A DNA stretch of 64,000 bases, taken from the NCBI GenBank assembly GCA_041389725.1, contig JAWKRG010000004.1, forward strand, positions 186,001 to 250,000, read 5' to 3'. The translations under genes and the position numbers were made by a program. This stretch comes from Polyangiaceae bacterium (GTDB lineage: Bacteria > Myxococcota_A > Polyangia > Polyangiales > Polyangiaceae). Positions 17,670 to 25,462 of the stretch are shown here, piece after piece (position 1 is the first letter of the stretch; the number at the start of each line of letters is the position of its first letter). The notes under the pieces are model-generated. The model did no database searches and was not told the origin of the DNA. It saw only the letters and a program-made list of their open reading frames with translations.

Positions 17670-18647
17670 ATGGCCCACCACTTTCCGCCCGGAATGGAGC
17701 AGAGCGTCGCGGCGCTCGAGGCTGCGATCTGGCCGCAGCTTCAGCCCCTGGGCGTCACCGAGCTTCGCTTCGTGGTGCTCGGCACGTCGGCGCGCGCGGA
17801 GTTCTATGTAGGATCTCGCGCTCTCGCGCAATCGGCCTCATACTCGACCGCGGAACCGCGCATGATGCCACGGATGCCGTTCACGCGAGGGGCCCCGCTG
17901 AGGGGCGGCACTGCGCTGTTCGAGTACTGCGCGGGCACGACCCTGGGTTCATGTCGCGAGGTCAACGAGGACGCGTTCGCCGTCTTTGCGCGCCAAAACG
18001 CCCTCGTCGTGGTGGATGGTTGCGGTGGCGTCTCTTCGGGGGCCAGTGCTGCTTGGCTCGCAGTCGCGCAGATCGAGCGGGTACTCGCTGGAGAGTCGGA
18101 CGCCGACGCGGGGCCTGCCGACGCAGACGTGTTGGCGCGTGCGGTCCTTTCCGCGAACACCGTGGTTCTGCACGACGGCCAACAGCACCGCGAGCGTAGA
18201 GGTCAGGGCGCAACACTGTGCGCCGTCCGCATCATGCCGGGGTGGGTCGCCGTTGCACACGTGGGCGATTGTCGCGTCGGGCGCCATCGCGGCTCGGAGT
18301 TCAGCTGGTTGACCCAGGACCACTCGCTCGCCGCCGAGATGCAGAAGAGCGGCGCCCCAGAGGAACAGATCGAACAAGCGCAGCGCGACCACTCCACTGT
18401 CGTCACCCGTGCGGTGGGAGTCGGTGAGAGTCTGGCGGTCGACGTGAGCTACCACCCCACGAGGGAGGGTGATGTCTTCTTGCTCTGCAGCGATGGCCTC
18501 GCGCGCCACGTCGCTCACGCTCGTGTGAGCTCGCTGATCGCGGAAGACTCCGGCCTCACCGCGCGTTGCGACGCCCTGCTCGCCGCCTCGGAAGCGGCGG
18601 GAGGCTGGGACAACGCCACGGTGATCCTGGCGCGGGTGTTGCGGTAG
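17670..18647 (+). CDS. PP2C-family protein phosphatase
   Basis: A 325-residue protein with a PP2C domain from about residue 85: REVNEDAF, VVVDGCGG, GQGATLC, HVGDCRVG, LTQDHS, LLCSDGLARH and WDNATVIL. These carry the metal-binding Asp residues, so it should be an active Mn/Mg-dependent Ser/Thr phosphatase countering the Pkn-type kinases of the organism. Two motif positions are unusual: DGCGG in place of DGMGG and GDCR in place of GDSR. The first 65-80 residues are not part of the domain, so the true start could be one of the Met codons near residues 65-69. Confidence 0.85.
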   Translation: MAHHFPPGMEQSVAALEAAIWPQLQPLGVTELRFVVLGTSARAEFYVGSRALAQSASYSTAEPRMMPRMPFTRGAPLRGGTALFEYCAGTTLGSCREVNEDAFAVFARQNALVVVDGCGGVSSGASAAWLAVAQIERVLAGESDADAGPADADVLARAVLSANTVVLHDGQQHRERRGQGATLCAVRIMPGWVAVAHVGDCRVGRHRGSEFSWLTQDHSLAAEMQKSGAPEEQIEQAQRDHSTVVTRAVGVGESLAVDVSYHPTREGDVFLLCSDGLARHVAHARVSSLIAEDSGLTARCDALLAASEAAGGWDNATVILARVLR

Positions 18648-18664
18648 CCTGCATCACGCCGTGC

Positions 18665-18670
18665 TAGCCT
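18665..18670 (+). promoter_or_regulatory. -10 box TAGCCT before the sigma factor
   Basis: TAGCCT ends nine bases before the ATG at 18680. A second TAGCCTGC occurs 20 bases upstream, at the stop of the PP2C gene. Confidence 0.4.
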
Positions 18671-18679
18671 GCGCGACGA

Positions 18680-19630
18680 ATGGCGGCCAGTGGCACCGAA
18701 CTCGAGGCGCATCGCAGCGCGTTGACTGGCCATTGCTATCGAATGATGGGGTCCGTCGTCGACGCCGAGGACGCGGTTCAAGAGACGTTGGTGCGCGCCT
18801 GGAAGGCCCTCGACGGGTTCGACGGTCGTTCGTCGCTTGGAACTTGGCTGTACCGGATCGCGACCAACGTCTGTCTGGATCATCTGGCGCAACGCAAGCG
18901 CCGACACTTGCCCGTGCTGTTCGCGCCGCAGGGCTTCATAGGTGCGGACTTGGGGCAGCTTCCTCACGAGCACTGGATCGAGCCGCTGCCAGACGCGTCG
19001 GTCGTGCTGGAAAGCGTCGACCCCGCTGAGATCGCGGAGCTGCGGCAGAGCATTCGGCTCGCCTTCGTGGCAGCGCTGCAGGAGTTGCCAGCGCGACAGC
19101 GAGCGGTGTTGCTACTGGTCGAAGTGCTGGGCTGGTCTGCCGCGGAGATCGCGGACAGCCTCGAGATGAGCGTCGCCGCGGTGAACAGCGCGCTGCAACG
19201 CGCTCGCGCCACTCTGGTCGCGAAAGCCCCCACTCCCGCGCCCAGCGAGCTCACGGCCGAGCAGGCGGCGCTGGTGGAGCGCTATGCCGAGGCCTTCGAG
19301 CGCTACGACGTGGACCAGCTTGCCGCCTTGCTGCACGAGGACGCGACCCTGTCGATGCCACCGCTGTCGCTCTGGTTGCGCGGCGCAGCGACGATTCGCG
19401 AGTGGCAGCTCGGCCCGGGCTCTGGCTGCCGTGGCTCGCGCTTGCTGCCCACGCGCGCTTCGGGCGTCCTGGCCTTCGGTCAGTACCGACCCGATCCCGA
19501 CGGCGGTCACGCTCCCTGGGCGCTCATCGTTCCCGAAGTCGTCGGTGATCGCATCGCCTCCGTAACTTCTTTTTTGGACACGAAGACGTTGTTTCCACGC
19601 TTCAATCTGCCCTCGCACCTGTCGCCGTAG
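18680..19630 (+). CDS. ECF sigma factor with C-terminal SnoaL-like domain
   Basis: A 316-residue sigma-70 family protein of the ECF type with a C-terminal extension. Region 2 spans about residues 10-75 (DAEDAVQETLVRAWKALDGF, WLYRIATNVCLDHL). Region 4 spans about 130-185 (LPARQRAVLLLVEVLGWSAAEIADSLEMS). Residues 200-316 form a SnoaL/NTF2-like domain (YAEAFERYDVDQLAALLHED). Sigma factors with this tail usually lack a separate anti-sigma factor and are regulated by the tail itself. The DoxX-like gene immediately downstream is a plausible target or partner, as often seen beside this ECF type. Confidence 0.9.
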   Translation: MAASGTELEAHRSALTGHCYRMMGSVVDAEDAVQETLVRAWKALDGFDGRSSLGTWLYRIATNVCLDHLAQRKRRHLPVLFAPQGFIGADLGQLPHEHWIEPLPDASVVLESVDPAEIAELRQSIRLAFVAALQELPARQRAVLLLVEVLGWSAAEIADSLEMSVAAVNSALQRARATLVAKAPTPAPSELTAEQAALVERYAEAFERYDVDQLAALLHEDATLSMPPLSLWLRGAATIREWQLGPGSGCRGSRLLPTRASGVLAFGQYRPDPDGGHAPWALIVPEVVGDRIASVTSFLDTKTLFPRFNLPSHLSP

Positions 19631-19710
19631 AAATATCGAGCTCAGGACCGATGAGTTTGGCTGCGTCCGTCGGTCCAAAGGGCATGACGATGGCAAGCAA
19701 GGAGTATTGG

Positions 19711-20118
19711 ATGGAACAGTCAGTTGAAGCCCCGAGAATGTCCAAGGGTGCGCTCTGGGCGGGACGGATTCTGAGCGGACTGGCGGCGGCGTTTCTGGCA
19801 GTGGACGCGGTGGTCAAACTGCTCCAGTTGGAGCCCGCGATCAAAGGCACCGCGGAGCTCGGCTACCCCGTTGGCGTGGTCTTCCCGTTGGGTATCGTGC
19901 TGGCCATTTGCGTTGGTCTCTACATCGTCCCTCGCACCCGGGTGCTGGGCGCCATCCTGCTCACCGGATACCTAGGTGGCGCCGTCGCCACGCACGTACG
20001 CGTTTCGGGGCCCCTCGCCTCCCATGTGCTCTCGCCAGTTTACTTCGGTGTCGTGCTCTGGCTCGGACTCTGGCTTCGGGATCCCAAGCTGCGCGCGCTG
20101 GTGCCGCTCGTGCGATAG
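19711..20118 (+). CDS. DoxX-like integral membrane protein
   Basis: A 135-residue four-helix membrane protein resembling the DoxX-like family, with segments near residues 13-30, 48-68, 75-95 and 102-122. The ATG at 19711 (MEQSVEAPRMSK) is preferred to earlier in-frame starts because AAGGAG lies eight bases upstream. It follows the sigma factor by 80 bases. The pairing with a redox- or stress-type ECF sigma factor suggests a role in membrane redox homeostasis, which is inference. Confidence 0.75.
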   Translation: MEQSVEAPRMSKGALWAGRILSGLAAAFLAVDAVVKLLQLEPAIKGTAELGYPVGVVFPLGIVLAICVGLYIVPRTRVLGAILLTGYLGGAVATHVRVSGPLASHVLSPVYFGVVLWLGLWLRDPKLRALVPLVR

Positions 20119-20124
20119 CCGAGC

Positions 20125-20145
20125 ATTTTCGCAGGAGTGCAAAAT
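20125..20145. promoter_or_regulatory. Operator-like dyad 1 upstream of the DUF4143 ATPase
   Basis: ATTTTCGCA and TGCAAAAT form an inverted repeat around GAG-type spacer bases. Its centre is about 32 bases from dyad 2, about three helical turns. Confidence 0.5.
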
Positions 20146-20156
20146 CACTCGCGAGT

Positions 20157-20178
20157 ATTTTTGCAGGGGGGCAAAAAT
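20157..20178. promoter_or_regulatory. Operator-like dyad 2 overlapping the -35 region
   Basis: ATTTTTGC and GCAAAAAT form a perfect 8-base inverted repeat with a six-base spacer. It ends three bases before the TAGTGT -10 box and covers the expected -35, so a bound protein would repress. Confidence 0.55.
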
Positions 20179-20180
20179 GC

Positions 20181-20186
20181 TAGTGT
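20181..20186 (+). promoter_or_regulatory. -10 box TAGTGT, leaderless-type
   Basis: TAGTGT ends six bases before the GTG at 20193. Confidence 0.5.
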
Positions 20187-20192
20187 GTCCGC

Positions 20193-21311
20193 GTGGCCCT
20201 CAAGTCTAGATATCTGCGCAATTCCGTGGTTCGGGACCTGGAGCGCAAGATGGTGTTCGTTGCGGGACCGCGCCAGGTGGGCAAGACGACCTTCGCTCGA
20301 GCTTTGCCCGGAGGCAAAGCGGGATACCTGTCTTGGGACGACCCAGACGACCGCCAGCGCATATTGGCGAGGGAGCTTCCCTCATCGCGGCTATGGGTGT
20401 TCGACGAGCTGCACAAGTACCGGCGTTGGCGCAACTACCTGAAGGGCATTGGGGACAAGCGGCCGCGTGGTCAGGGAATCGTCGTCACGGGAAGCGCGCG
20501 GCTGGACTACTACCGCTTTGGCGGTGACTCGCTCCAGGGTCGCTATCACTACTTTCGGATGCATCCGCTGTCCGCTGCAGAGCTGAAGCTGCGGACGAGC
20601 AAGGAGCTCGACGAGCTACTGACCCTTGGAGGCTTTCCGGAGCCGTTCCTTTCCGGCTCGGAGGTGGAGGCTCGGCGTTGGTCGCGTCAGTATCGAACCC
20701 TCTTGGTTCGAGAGGAAGTTTCCGATCTGGAGAGCGTGCACGACATGGGAACGCTGGAGCTTCTTGCCCAGCGACTGCCGGAACTCGTTGGCTCGCCGCT
20801 TTCCATCAACGCTTTGCGCGAGGACCTGGAAGTCAGCCATCGGACGCTCGCTCGCTGGCTGGACATCTTGGAACGGCTCTACTCGCTGTTCCGCCTTGCC
20901 CCCTTCGGCGCGCCCAAGCTGCGCGCCGTAAAAAAGGCACGCAAGCACTACCACTTCGATTGGACGCTAGTACAGGAGCCGGGGGTGCGTTTCGAGAACC
21001 TGGTCGCGGCGCATCTCTTGAAGTGGGTTCATTTCCAACAGGACGAACAGGGCCTCGACCTGGATCTTCGCTTCTTTCGCGACGTGGATGGGCGCGAAGT
21101 CGACTTCGTCGTTCTGAACGGTCGCGCTCCCGTGCTTCTCGTCGAATGCAAGTGGGCTGATGACGGAGTGAGTCCGGGCTTACGCTATCTGAAGGAACGC
21201 TTCCCCAAGGCCGAAGCTTGGCAAATCAGTGCCACGGGCACCCGTGACTTCCAGTCTGCCGAAGGCATTCGCGTCGCTCCTGCTCTGACGCTGCTACGGC
21301 AGTGGGTGTAG
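20193..21311 (+). CDS. AAA ATPase with DUF4143 domain
   Basis: A 372-residue AAA+ ATPase of the DUF4143 group. Walker A is GPRQVGKTT (residues 25-33), Walker B LWVFDELHK (67-75) and the sensor region VVTGSARLD. A winged-helix segment (INALREDLEVSHRTLARWL) follows. The C-terminal part has a PD-(D/E)XK-like pattern, GREVDFVVLNG then VLLVECKW. Function of the family is unsettled; nuclease and stress roles have been proposed. The GTG start is fixed by the TAGTGT box. Twin dyads in its promoter suggest tight, perhaps self-acting, regulation. Confidence 0.85.
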   Translation: MALKSRYLRNSVVRDLERKMVFVAGPRQVGKTTFARALPGGKAGYLSWDDPDDRQRILARELPSSRLWVFDELHKYRRWRNYLKGIGDKRPRGQGIVVTGSARLDYYRFGGDSLQGRYHYFRMHPLSAAELKLRTSKELDELLTLGGFPEPFLSGSEVEARRWSRQYRTLLVREEVSDLESVHDMGTLELLAQRLPELVGSPLSINALREDLEVSHRTLARWLDILERLYSLFRLAPFGAPKLRAVKKARKHYHFDWTLVQEPGVRFENLVAAHLLKWVHFQQDEQGLDLDLRFFRDVDGREVDFVVLNGRAPVLLVECKWADDGVSPGLRYLKERFPKAEAWQISATGTRDFQSAEGIRVAPALTLLRQWV

Positions 21312-21333
21312 CTTCGTCGGCGCGCCAGCGAAG
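21312..21333. terminator. Hairpin between convergent genes
   Basis: CTTCGTCGGCG pairs with CGCCAGCGAAG with one mismatch and one G-U. It fills the 33-base gap between the ATPase and CAP-domain genes, so it could serve both directions. Confidence 0.45.
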
Positions 21334-21344
21334 TCGGCTTGGCT

Positions 21345-22223
21345 TCAGGGCGACTTGCACAGAGCTGGATGCTGGTCGTACACCGACGCCGGTGGATCCG
21401 TCAGCCCGCCCGAACCCGAGTCATAGGGCTTCGTACCTTGAAAGTAGGCCTGGCCCCGTGGGCCGTACTGGCAGATCGTCCACCACCATTTGTCGTTCCA
21501 GCCTCCGGGGCCCGGCGCGTTGCATTGCCTGGTGGCACATCCGATGGCGTAGACGTTGGACGACACCATCTGCGTGTAGTGCGAAGTGACGCCAGAGCTG
21601 GAGTCCGTGGCCCAGTCGTAGTCCTGGCGCTCTTCCCACCAACCTTCGCCGTCACCCATGCCGCTGCCGTCAGTGATGCCCGGGTTCTCTGCGCATCCCG
21701 TACCTGCACAGTAGGACAGGTTCTCGCCAAGAACGTCGTAGCCTCCGACGTTCTTGCGCGTGCTCTCCGGCGAGTGTGGCCAATCGGGATCGCAGCTCGC
21801 CACCCAGTTTGCAGCGTTCTGCGCGACCGCCTTGTCCCAGTGCACGCGATACATGTTCGCTGCAGGTGGATTGACGGAGCCTCGCCACTTGTTGTGGTCG
21901 TCGAGCATCTTCTGCTCCCATTGCGTGAGCGGGGCGCCATCGCAGGACTCGGGAATGGACGTTCCTCCTCCGCTACCCGTTGCCGCGCCCGCGCCTCCAC
22001 TGGCCCCAGTGCCAGTGCCCGCGCCCGATGCTCCGCTTCCGCCGTTGCCCGAACCACCCGTCGCGGACCCCCCTGCCGCGGAAGTTCCACCATTGGCACC
22101 GGTGCCCGCACCGTTGCTCTCATCGGAATCACTGCCGCAGCCAACGACCGCAAGCGCGAAGGCGACGAAACAGCTACCGGCCCCACGGAGACCACATCGG
22201 ACTACAGGAACTCCAGAACCCAT
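21345..22223 (-). CDS. CAP/SCP-domain lipoprotein
   Basis: A 292-residue lipoprotein (signal ending FALAVVGCGS), then about 60 residues of Gly/Ala/Ser/Thr tether, then a CAP (SCP/PR-1) domain. Domain landmarks are LDDHNKWRGS, the GENLSYC Glu motif and SHYTQMV, with the final ...IGCATRQC and WWWTICQYGPRG strands. CAP proteins are extracellular; the His/Glu cluster may bind metal. The ATG at 22223 follows GAGAGG; the upstream in-frame extension is shadow sequence. Confidence 0.85.
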   Translation of the reverse strand: MGSGVPVVRCGLRGAGSCFVAFALAVVGCGSDSDESNGAGTGANGGTSAAGGSATGGSGNGGSGASGAGTGTGASGGAGAATGSGGGTSIPESCDGAPLTQWEQKMLDDHNKWRGSVNPPAANMYRVHWDKAVAQNAANWVASCDPDWPHSPESTRKNVGGYDVLGENLSYCAGTGCAENPGITDGSGMGDGEGWWEERQDYDWATDSSSGVTSHYTQMVSSNVYAIGCATRQCNAPGPGGWNDKWWWTICQYGPRGQAYFQGTKPYDSGSGGLTDPPASVYDQHPALCKSP

Positions 22224-22260
22224 GTTGGCAACCTCTCGATCGTTCCCAATGAGGGCTCTC

Positions 22261-22277
22261 GCCCCCAGCATGGGGGC
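22261..22277. other. GC-rich dyad upstream of the CAP lipoprotein
   Basis: GCCCCC-AGCAT-GGGGGC is a perfect dyad 38 bases upstream of the CAP gene start. It could be a leader hairpin or a protein site; its role is unknown. Confidence 0.35.
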
Positions 22278-22348
22278 TAGAAGCCTCGCGCGGGATCCCA
22301 AAAGCGCCCGCCGCGGTGCGCCGGGCCTATCTGCACCACGTCGATGCA

Positions 22349-22367
22349 CGAGCCATGCCAGGGCTCG
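22349..22367 (-). terminator. Possible terminator hairpin of the hybrid kinase gene
   Basis: CGAGCC and GGCTCG flank seven bases, 16-34 bases past the kinase stop. No T-run is evident. Confidence 0.3.
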
Positions 22368-22382
22368 GCGTGGTCCGCACCC

Positions 22383-24932
22383 CTATGCGCAGGCCGCGTA
22401 CTCACGCTCGAGGAGTGGAACCAACTCGTCGAACTGATGCCGCAAGGTGGTCAACATCGCATCCGAGTCTTCTGGAAAGGGCTCCAGTGCCTTGCAGGTC
22501 TCGGCCATGCGTTGCGCGCCGATGGCGAAACAGCTGCCCTTGAGCTTGTGGGCGTGAGCTTTGACGCCCGCTGCGTCCTTGTTGGTGACTGCGCTGGCAA
22601 GCTCTTCGATTTGCAGCGGCACGTGGTGCAAGAATAGCTTGATCACCTTCGGGATTCTGTGCGCCTCCGCATCCAACACCGGCGCCAGCTCCATGACGGG
22701 ATCGGCCGCTGCATCTGCGCTCACCTCAGGCGTCGAGTCGCTGCTGGATCCCGACAATGACTCGGTCGCGGCGGGGGTGGGAGGCCGCAACCAACGTTCG
22801 AGAGTTCGCGAGAGGTCCTGAAGCGTGAGTGGCTTTACCAGATAGTCATTCATGCCAACGGCCTCGGCGTGCTCGCGCTCGTGGCCAAAGGCGTGCGCCG
22901 TGAGCGCGACGATTGGCGTGCGCGCGGCGCCCGATTCTTGACTGCGCCAGCGCCTGGTTGCCTCGTATCCATCCAGCTTTGGCATCTGGCAGTCCATGAG
23001 CACGAGCGCATAGCTGCGCTGCGCCAGGCGCTCGAGGGCTTCGAGGCCGTTGTTGGCTACGTCCGCGCCGTAGCCCAGCTCACGCAGCATCTCCAGCACT
23101 ACCATTTGGTTTACTGGGTTATCCTCGACGACGAGCAGGTCCGTTCGCGAGGCGCGCACGGGTGTCGACGGTGGAATCGACGATTGAGCCGACGATTCGC
23201 CGTGTGCCACGCGCAACAGCCGGAGCAACTCGCTGCGCCGCGGCGGCCAACTCGTTTCGCCGTCGAGCGGCGCAGCGGTGTCGGCCACGGTATCGCCCCA
23301 CCGTCGGATCTTGAACAGGCGCACGCCAGCGCAGCCGCTCTCCGCAAATGCAGCTACGGCTTCGTCCGCTTCTGCGAACACCGCACGCGGCGGACCCGGG
23401 GCGCGCAAGATGCTCAGCAGCTCGTCGCGAGAACTAGCCACGGTGACCTGCGCGCACAAGCGCTGTAGCGTCTGGCGGAGCTGGCGGCTGTGCGCGGGGC
23501 ACGCGCCCATGACGACGACTGGCACGCAATCCGACGTCGCGGCATCGGGTTTGTCACCCGGGACATCGGTCAGGGGCAGGTGAACCCAGAAGCGGCTTCC
23601 CTGACCCAGCCGGCTCTCCACACCGATCTGCCCCCCCATCAGCGACGCCAGCTTGTGCGAGATGGCCAGTCCAAGTCCGGTGCCGCCGTGGCGTCGGGTG
23701 GCGCTGCCATCAGCCTGCCAGAAAGCGTCGAACAGATGCTCCTGATCCGATTCGGATACGCCGATTCCCGTGTCGACGACCGAGAACTCCACGCCTTCCT
23801 CGGTCTTGCGCGCCTTCAGCGTGACTCGCCCCGCATCCGTGAACTTGATCGCGTTGCCAGCGAGATTGACCAGGATCTGGCGCAGGCGATCCGGGTCACC
23901 TTGCACGAAGCGAGGCAACTCGTCGCCAATGTCCACTAGTAGGTCCACGCGCTTCGCACCAGCTAGGGGAGCCACCATCTCGGCGATGTCGTCCAAGAGC
24001 TCCAATGCATCGAAGGTGGACGGCTGCACCTTCAACGCGCCCGCCTCGATCTTCGACAGGTCCAAGATGTCGTTGAGCAGCGTCATCAACGCGTTAGCCG
24101 AGCGACGCAAGGACCTGGTGAACTGACGTTGGCGCGAGTCCAAGGGCGTCCGCTCGAGCAGCTCGGCCATTCCCACGATGCCGTTCATCGGCGTGCGGAT
24201 CTCGTGGCTCATGTTCGCGAGAAACTCGCTCTTCAGTCGCGCGGCTTGCAGTGCTTGCTCGGTTCGGTCTTCCAGCATGCGGAAGGCGCCGTCCGACAGC
24301 CGAATCAGTGGCGCAACATAGAAGCGGACGAAAGCGAGACACAACAGCAGCGCGACGGCGCATCCGACCACGCCAATTTGCAGCACGCGCACGCGGAGCT
24401 CGTCGCCCGCGCGCAAACGCGCATCCGAGACCACCAGGGCTATTCGCCCGACGGAGGTTCCCTCGATCTTGACTTCCTCCCAAGTGATCAAGTGGTCCGC
24501 TGCTTCTCTCGCGTGGCGCGCTGTCCCTTGGAACAGCGGACCCACCTCTGGCGGGGGCGTGCCGTGGGTGAAGACGGCAGACCCGGATGCGTCCAGGGCG
24601 ACGATGGCGACCACGTCGCGGTCGCTCACGAAGCTCTTGAAGACGGCGTCGATTTCCGCCGCGTCGCCCGTGAGCAAGGCCACCGGAGCCTCGTTGGCGA
24701 GTTCGCCAGCGCCGTGCTCCGCCTTCCAAACGAGGTCTGCGCGCATCGCGGGCGTCAGGCTGGAAAAGATGCGGCCGACCAGGACCACGAGTAGCAACGA
24801 CTGAGCCACTACCAGCAGGCAGACGAAGATCGTCAGCGCCGCTTGCAGCCGCGAACGCGAGAGCACCCGAGAGCGCTGCGCCTCACTCAGGGCCAGAGGA
24901 TCGGGCGTGGAAATGGGATCGCTGCCATCCAA
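22383..24932 (-). CDS. Hybrid sensor histidine kinase (HisKA-HATPase-REC-Hpt)
   Basis: An 849-residue BarA-like hybrid kinase. Transmembrane segments at about 31-55 and 184-205 enclose a roughly 130-residue periplasmic sensor. HisKA has MSHEIRTP with His 243. The HATPase has N-box NLAGNAIKF, DTGIGV and GGTGLGLAI. Residues 468-590 look like a degenerate receiver. A true receiver follows at 598-715 (phospho-Asp 647 in LMDCQMP). The C-terminal Hpt has His 795 in AHKLKG. The start is uncertain (TTG at 24932). It is divergent from a receiver-OMP-PstS-like operon and probably feeds phosphate to that receiver. Confidence 0.9.
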   Translation of the reverse strand: MDGSDPISTPDPLALSEAQRSRVLSRSRLQAALTIFVCLLVVAQSLLLVVLVGRIFSSLTPAMRADLVWKAEHGAGELANEAPVALLTGDAAEIDAVFKSFVSDRDVVAIVALDASGSAVFTHGTPPPEVGPLFQGTARHAREAADHLITWEEVKIEGTSVGRIALVVSDARLRAGDELRVRVLQIGVVGCAVALLLCLAFVRFYVAPLIRLSDGAFRMLEDRTEQALQAARLKSEFLANMSHEIRTPMNGIVGMAELLERTPLDSRQRQFTRSLRRSANALMTLLNDILDLSKIEAGALKVQPSTFDALELLDDIAEMVAPLAGAKRVDLLVDIGDELPRFVQGDPDRLRQILVNLAGNAIKFTDAGRVTLKARKTEEGVEFSVVDTGIGVSESDQEHLFDAFWQADGSATRRHGGTGLGLAISHKLASLMGGQIGVESRLGQGSRFWVHLPLTDVPGDKPDAATSDCVPVVVMGACPAHSRQLRQTLQRLCAQVTVASSRDELLSILRAPGPPRAVFAEADEAVAAFAESGCAGVRLFKIRRWGDTVADTAAPLDGETSWPPRRSELLRLLRVAHGESSAQSSIPPSTPVRASRTDLLVVEDNPVNQMVVLEMLRELGYGADVANNGLEALERLAQRSYALVLMDCQMPKLDGYEATRRWRSQESGAARTPIVALTAHAFGHEREHAEAVGMNDYLVKPLTLQDLSRTLERWLRPPTPAATESLSGSSSDSTPEVSADAAADPVMELAPVLDAEAHRIPKVIKLFLHHVPLQIEELASAVTNKDAAGVKAHAHKLKGSCFAIGAQRMAETCKALEPFPEDSDAMLTTLRHQFDELVPLLEREYAACA

Positions 24933-25021
24933 GGGGCTTGACCCAGACGAACGGCTCGAAGCGCGAGTTCTTGAACCCGTGGCTCAAGCGGAAGGCGATT
25001 TCGCCGTTCTATTCGGGCATC

Positions 25022-25462
25022 GTGATGCAAACTGTTCCGCCTCGCGCTTGGTCTGACCACCCCGATCGACAGGCCTCGGAACACAAACCCCACGTGCTGG
25101 TGGTGGATGACGACCCCATCGTGCTCGAGGTCATTCGTGACCGCTTGGAGAGCGCCGGCTACGATGTGAGCACGCGCAGCGAGGAGTTGGGGACCTCCGC
25201 CTGGATCGCCGTCAACAAGCCAGATATCGTGCTGCTCGACGTGATGATGCCCGCCCTACGCGGGAACGAGATCGCGTCGCTCGTGCTGCGTAGGGGAGTG
25301 GGTGACGGCGTGGGAATCATCTTCCACTCCAGCAAGTCGCCGGACGAACTGGAGGAGCTAGTGCAACGCAGTGGCGCTCTCGGCGCCATCTGCAAGACCG
25401 GTGACGAACGCAGCTTCCTGCGCCAGTTCAAGAGCCTGGCGGCGAGGCATCGACGCTCATGA
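25022..25462 (+). CDS. Single-domain response regulator
   Basis: A receiver-only protein of about 146 residues. VLVVDDDP supplies the acidic pocket and IVLLDVMMP the phospho-Asp; the usual Lys appears in ICKTGD. There is no output domain, so it probably acts as a phosphorelay intermediate or by protein contact. The start is GTG at 25022 (TATTCG box six bases upstream) or ATG at 25025; a TTG at 24938 would overlap the divergent kinase. Its stop overlaps the next start (ATGA), so it is coupled to the porin-like gene. Confidence 0.8.
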   Translation: MMQTVPPRAWSDHPDRQASEHKPHVLVVDDDPIVLEVIRDRLESAGYDVSTRSEELGTSAWIAVNKPDIVLLDVMMPALRGNEIASLVLRRGVGDGVGIIFHSSKSPDELEELVQRSGALGAICKTGDERSFLRQFKSLAARHRRS

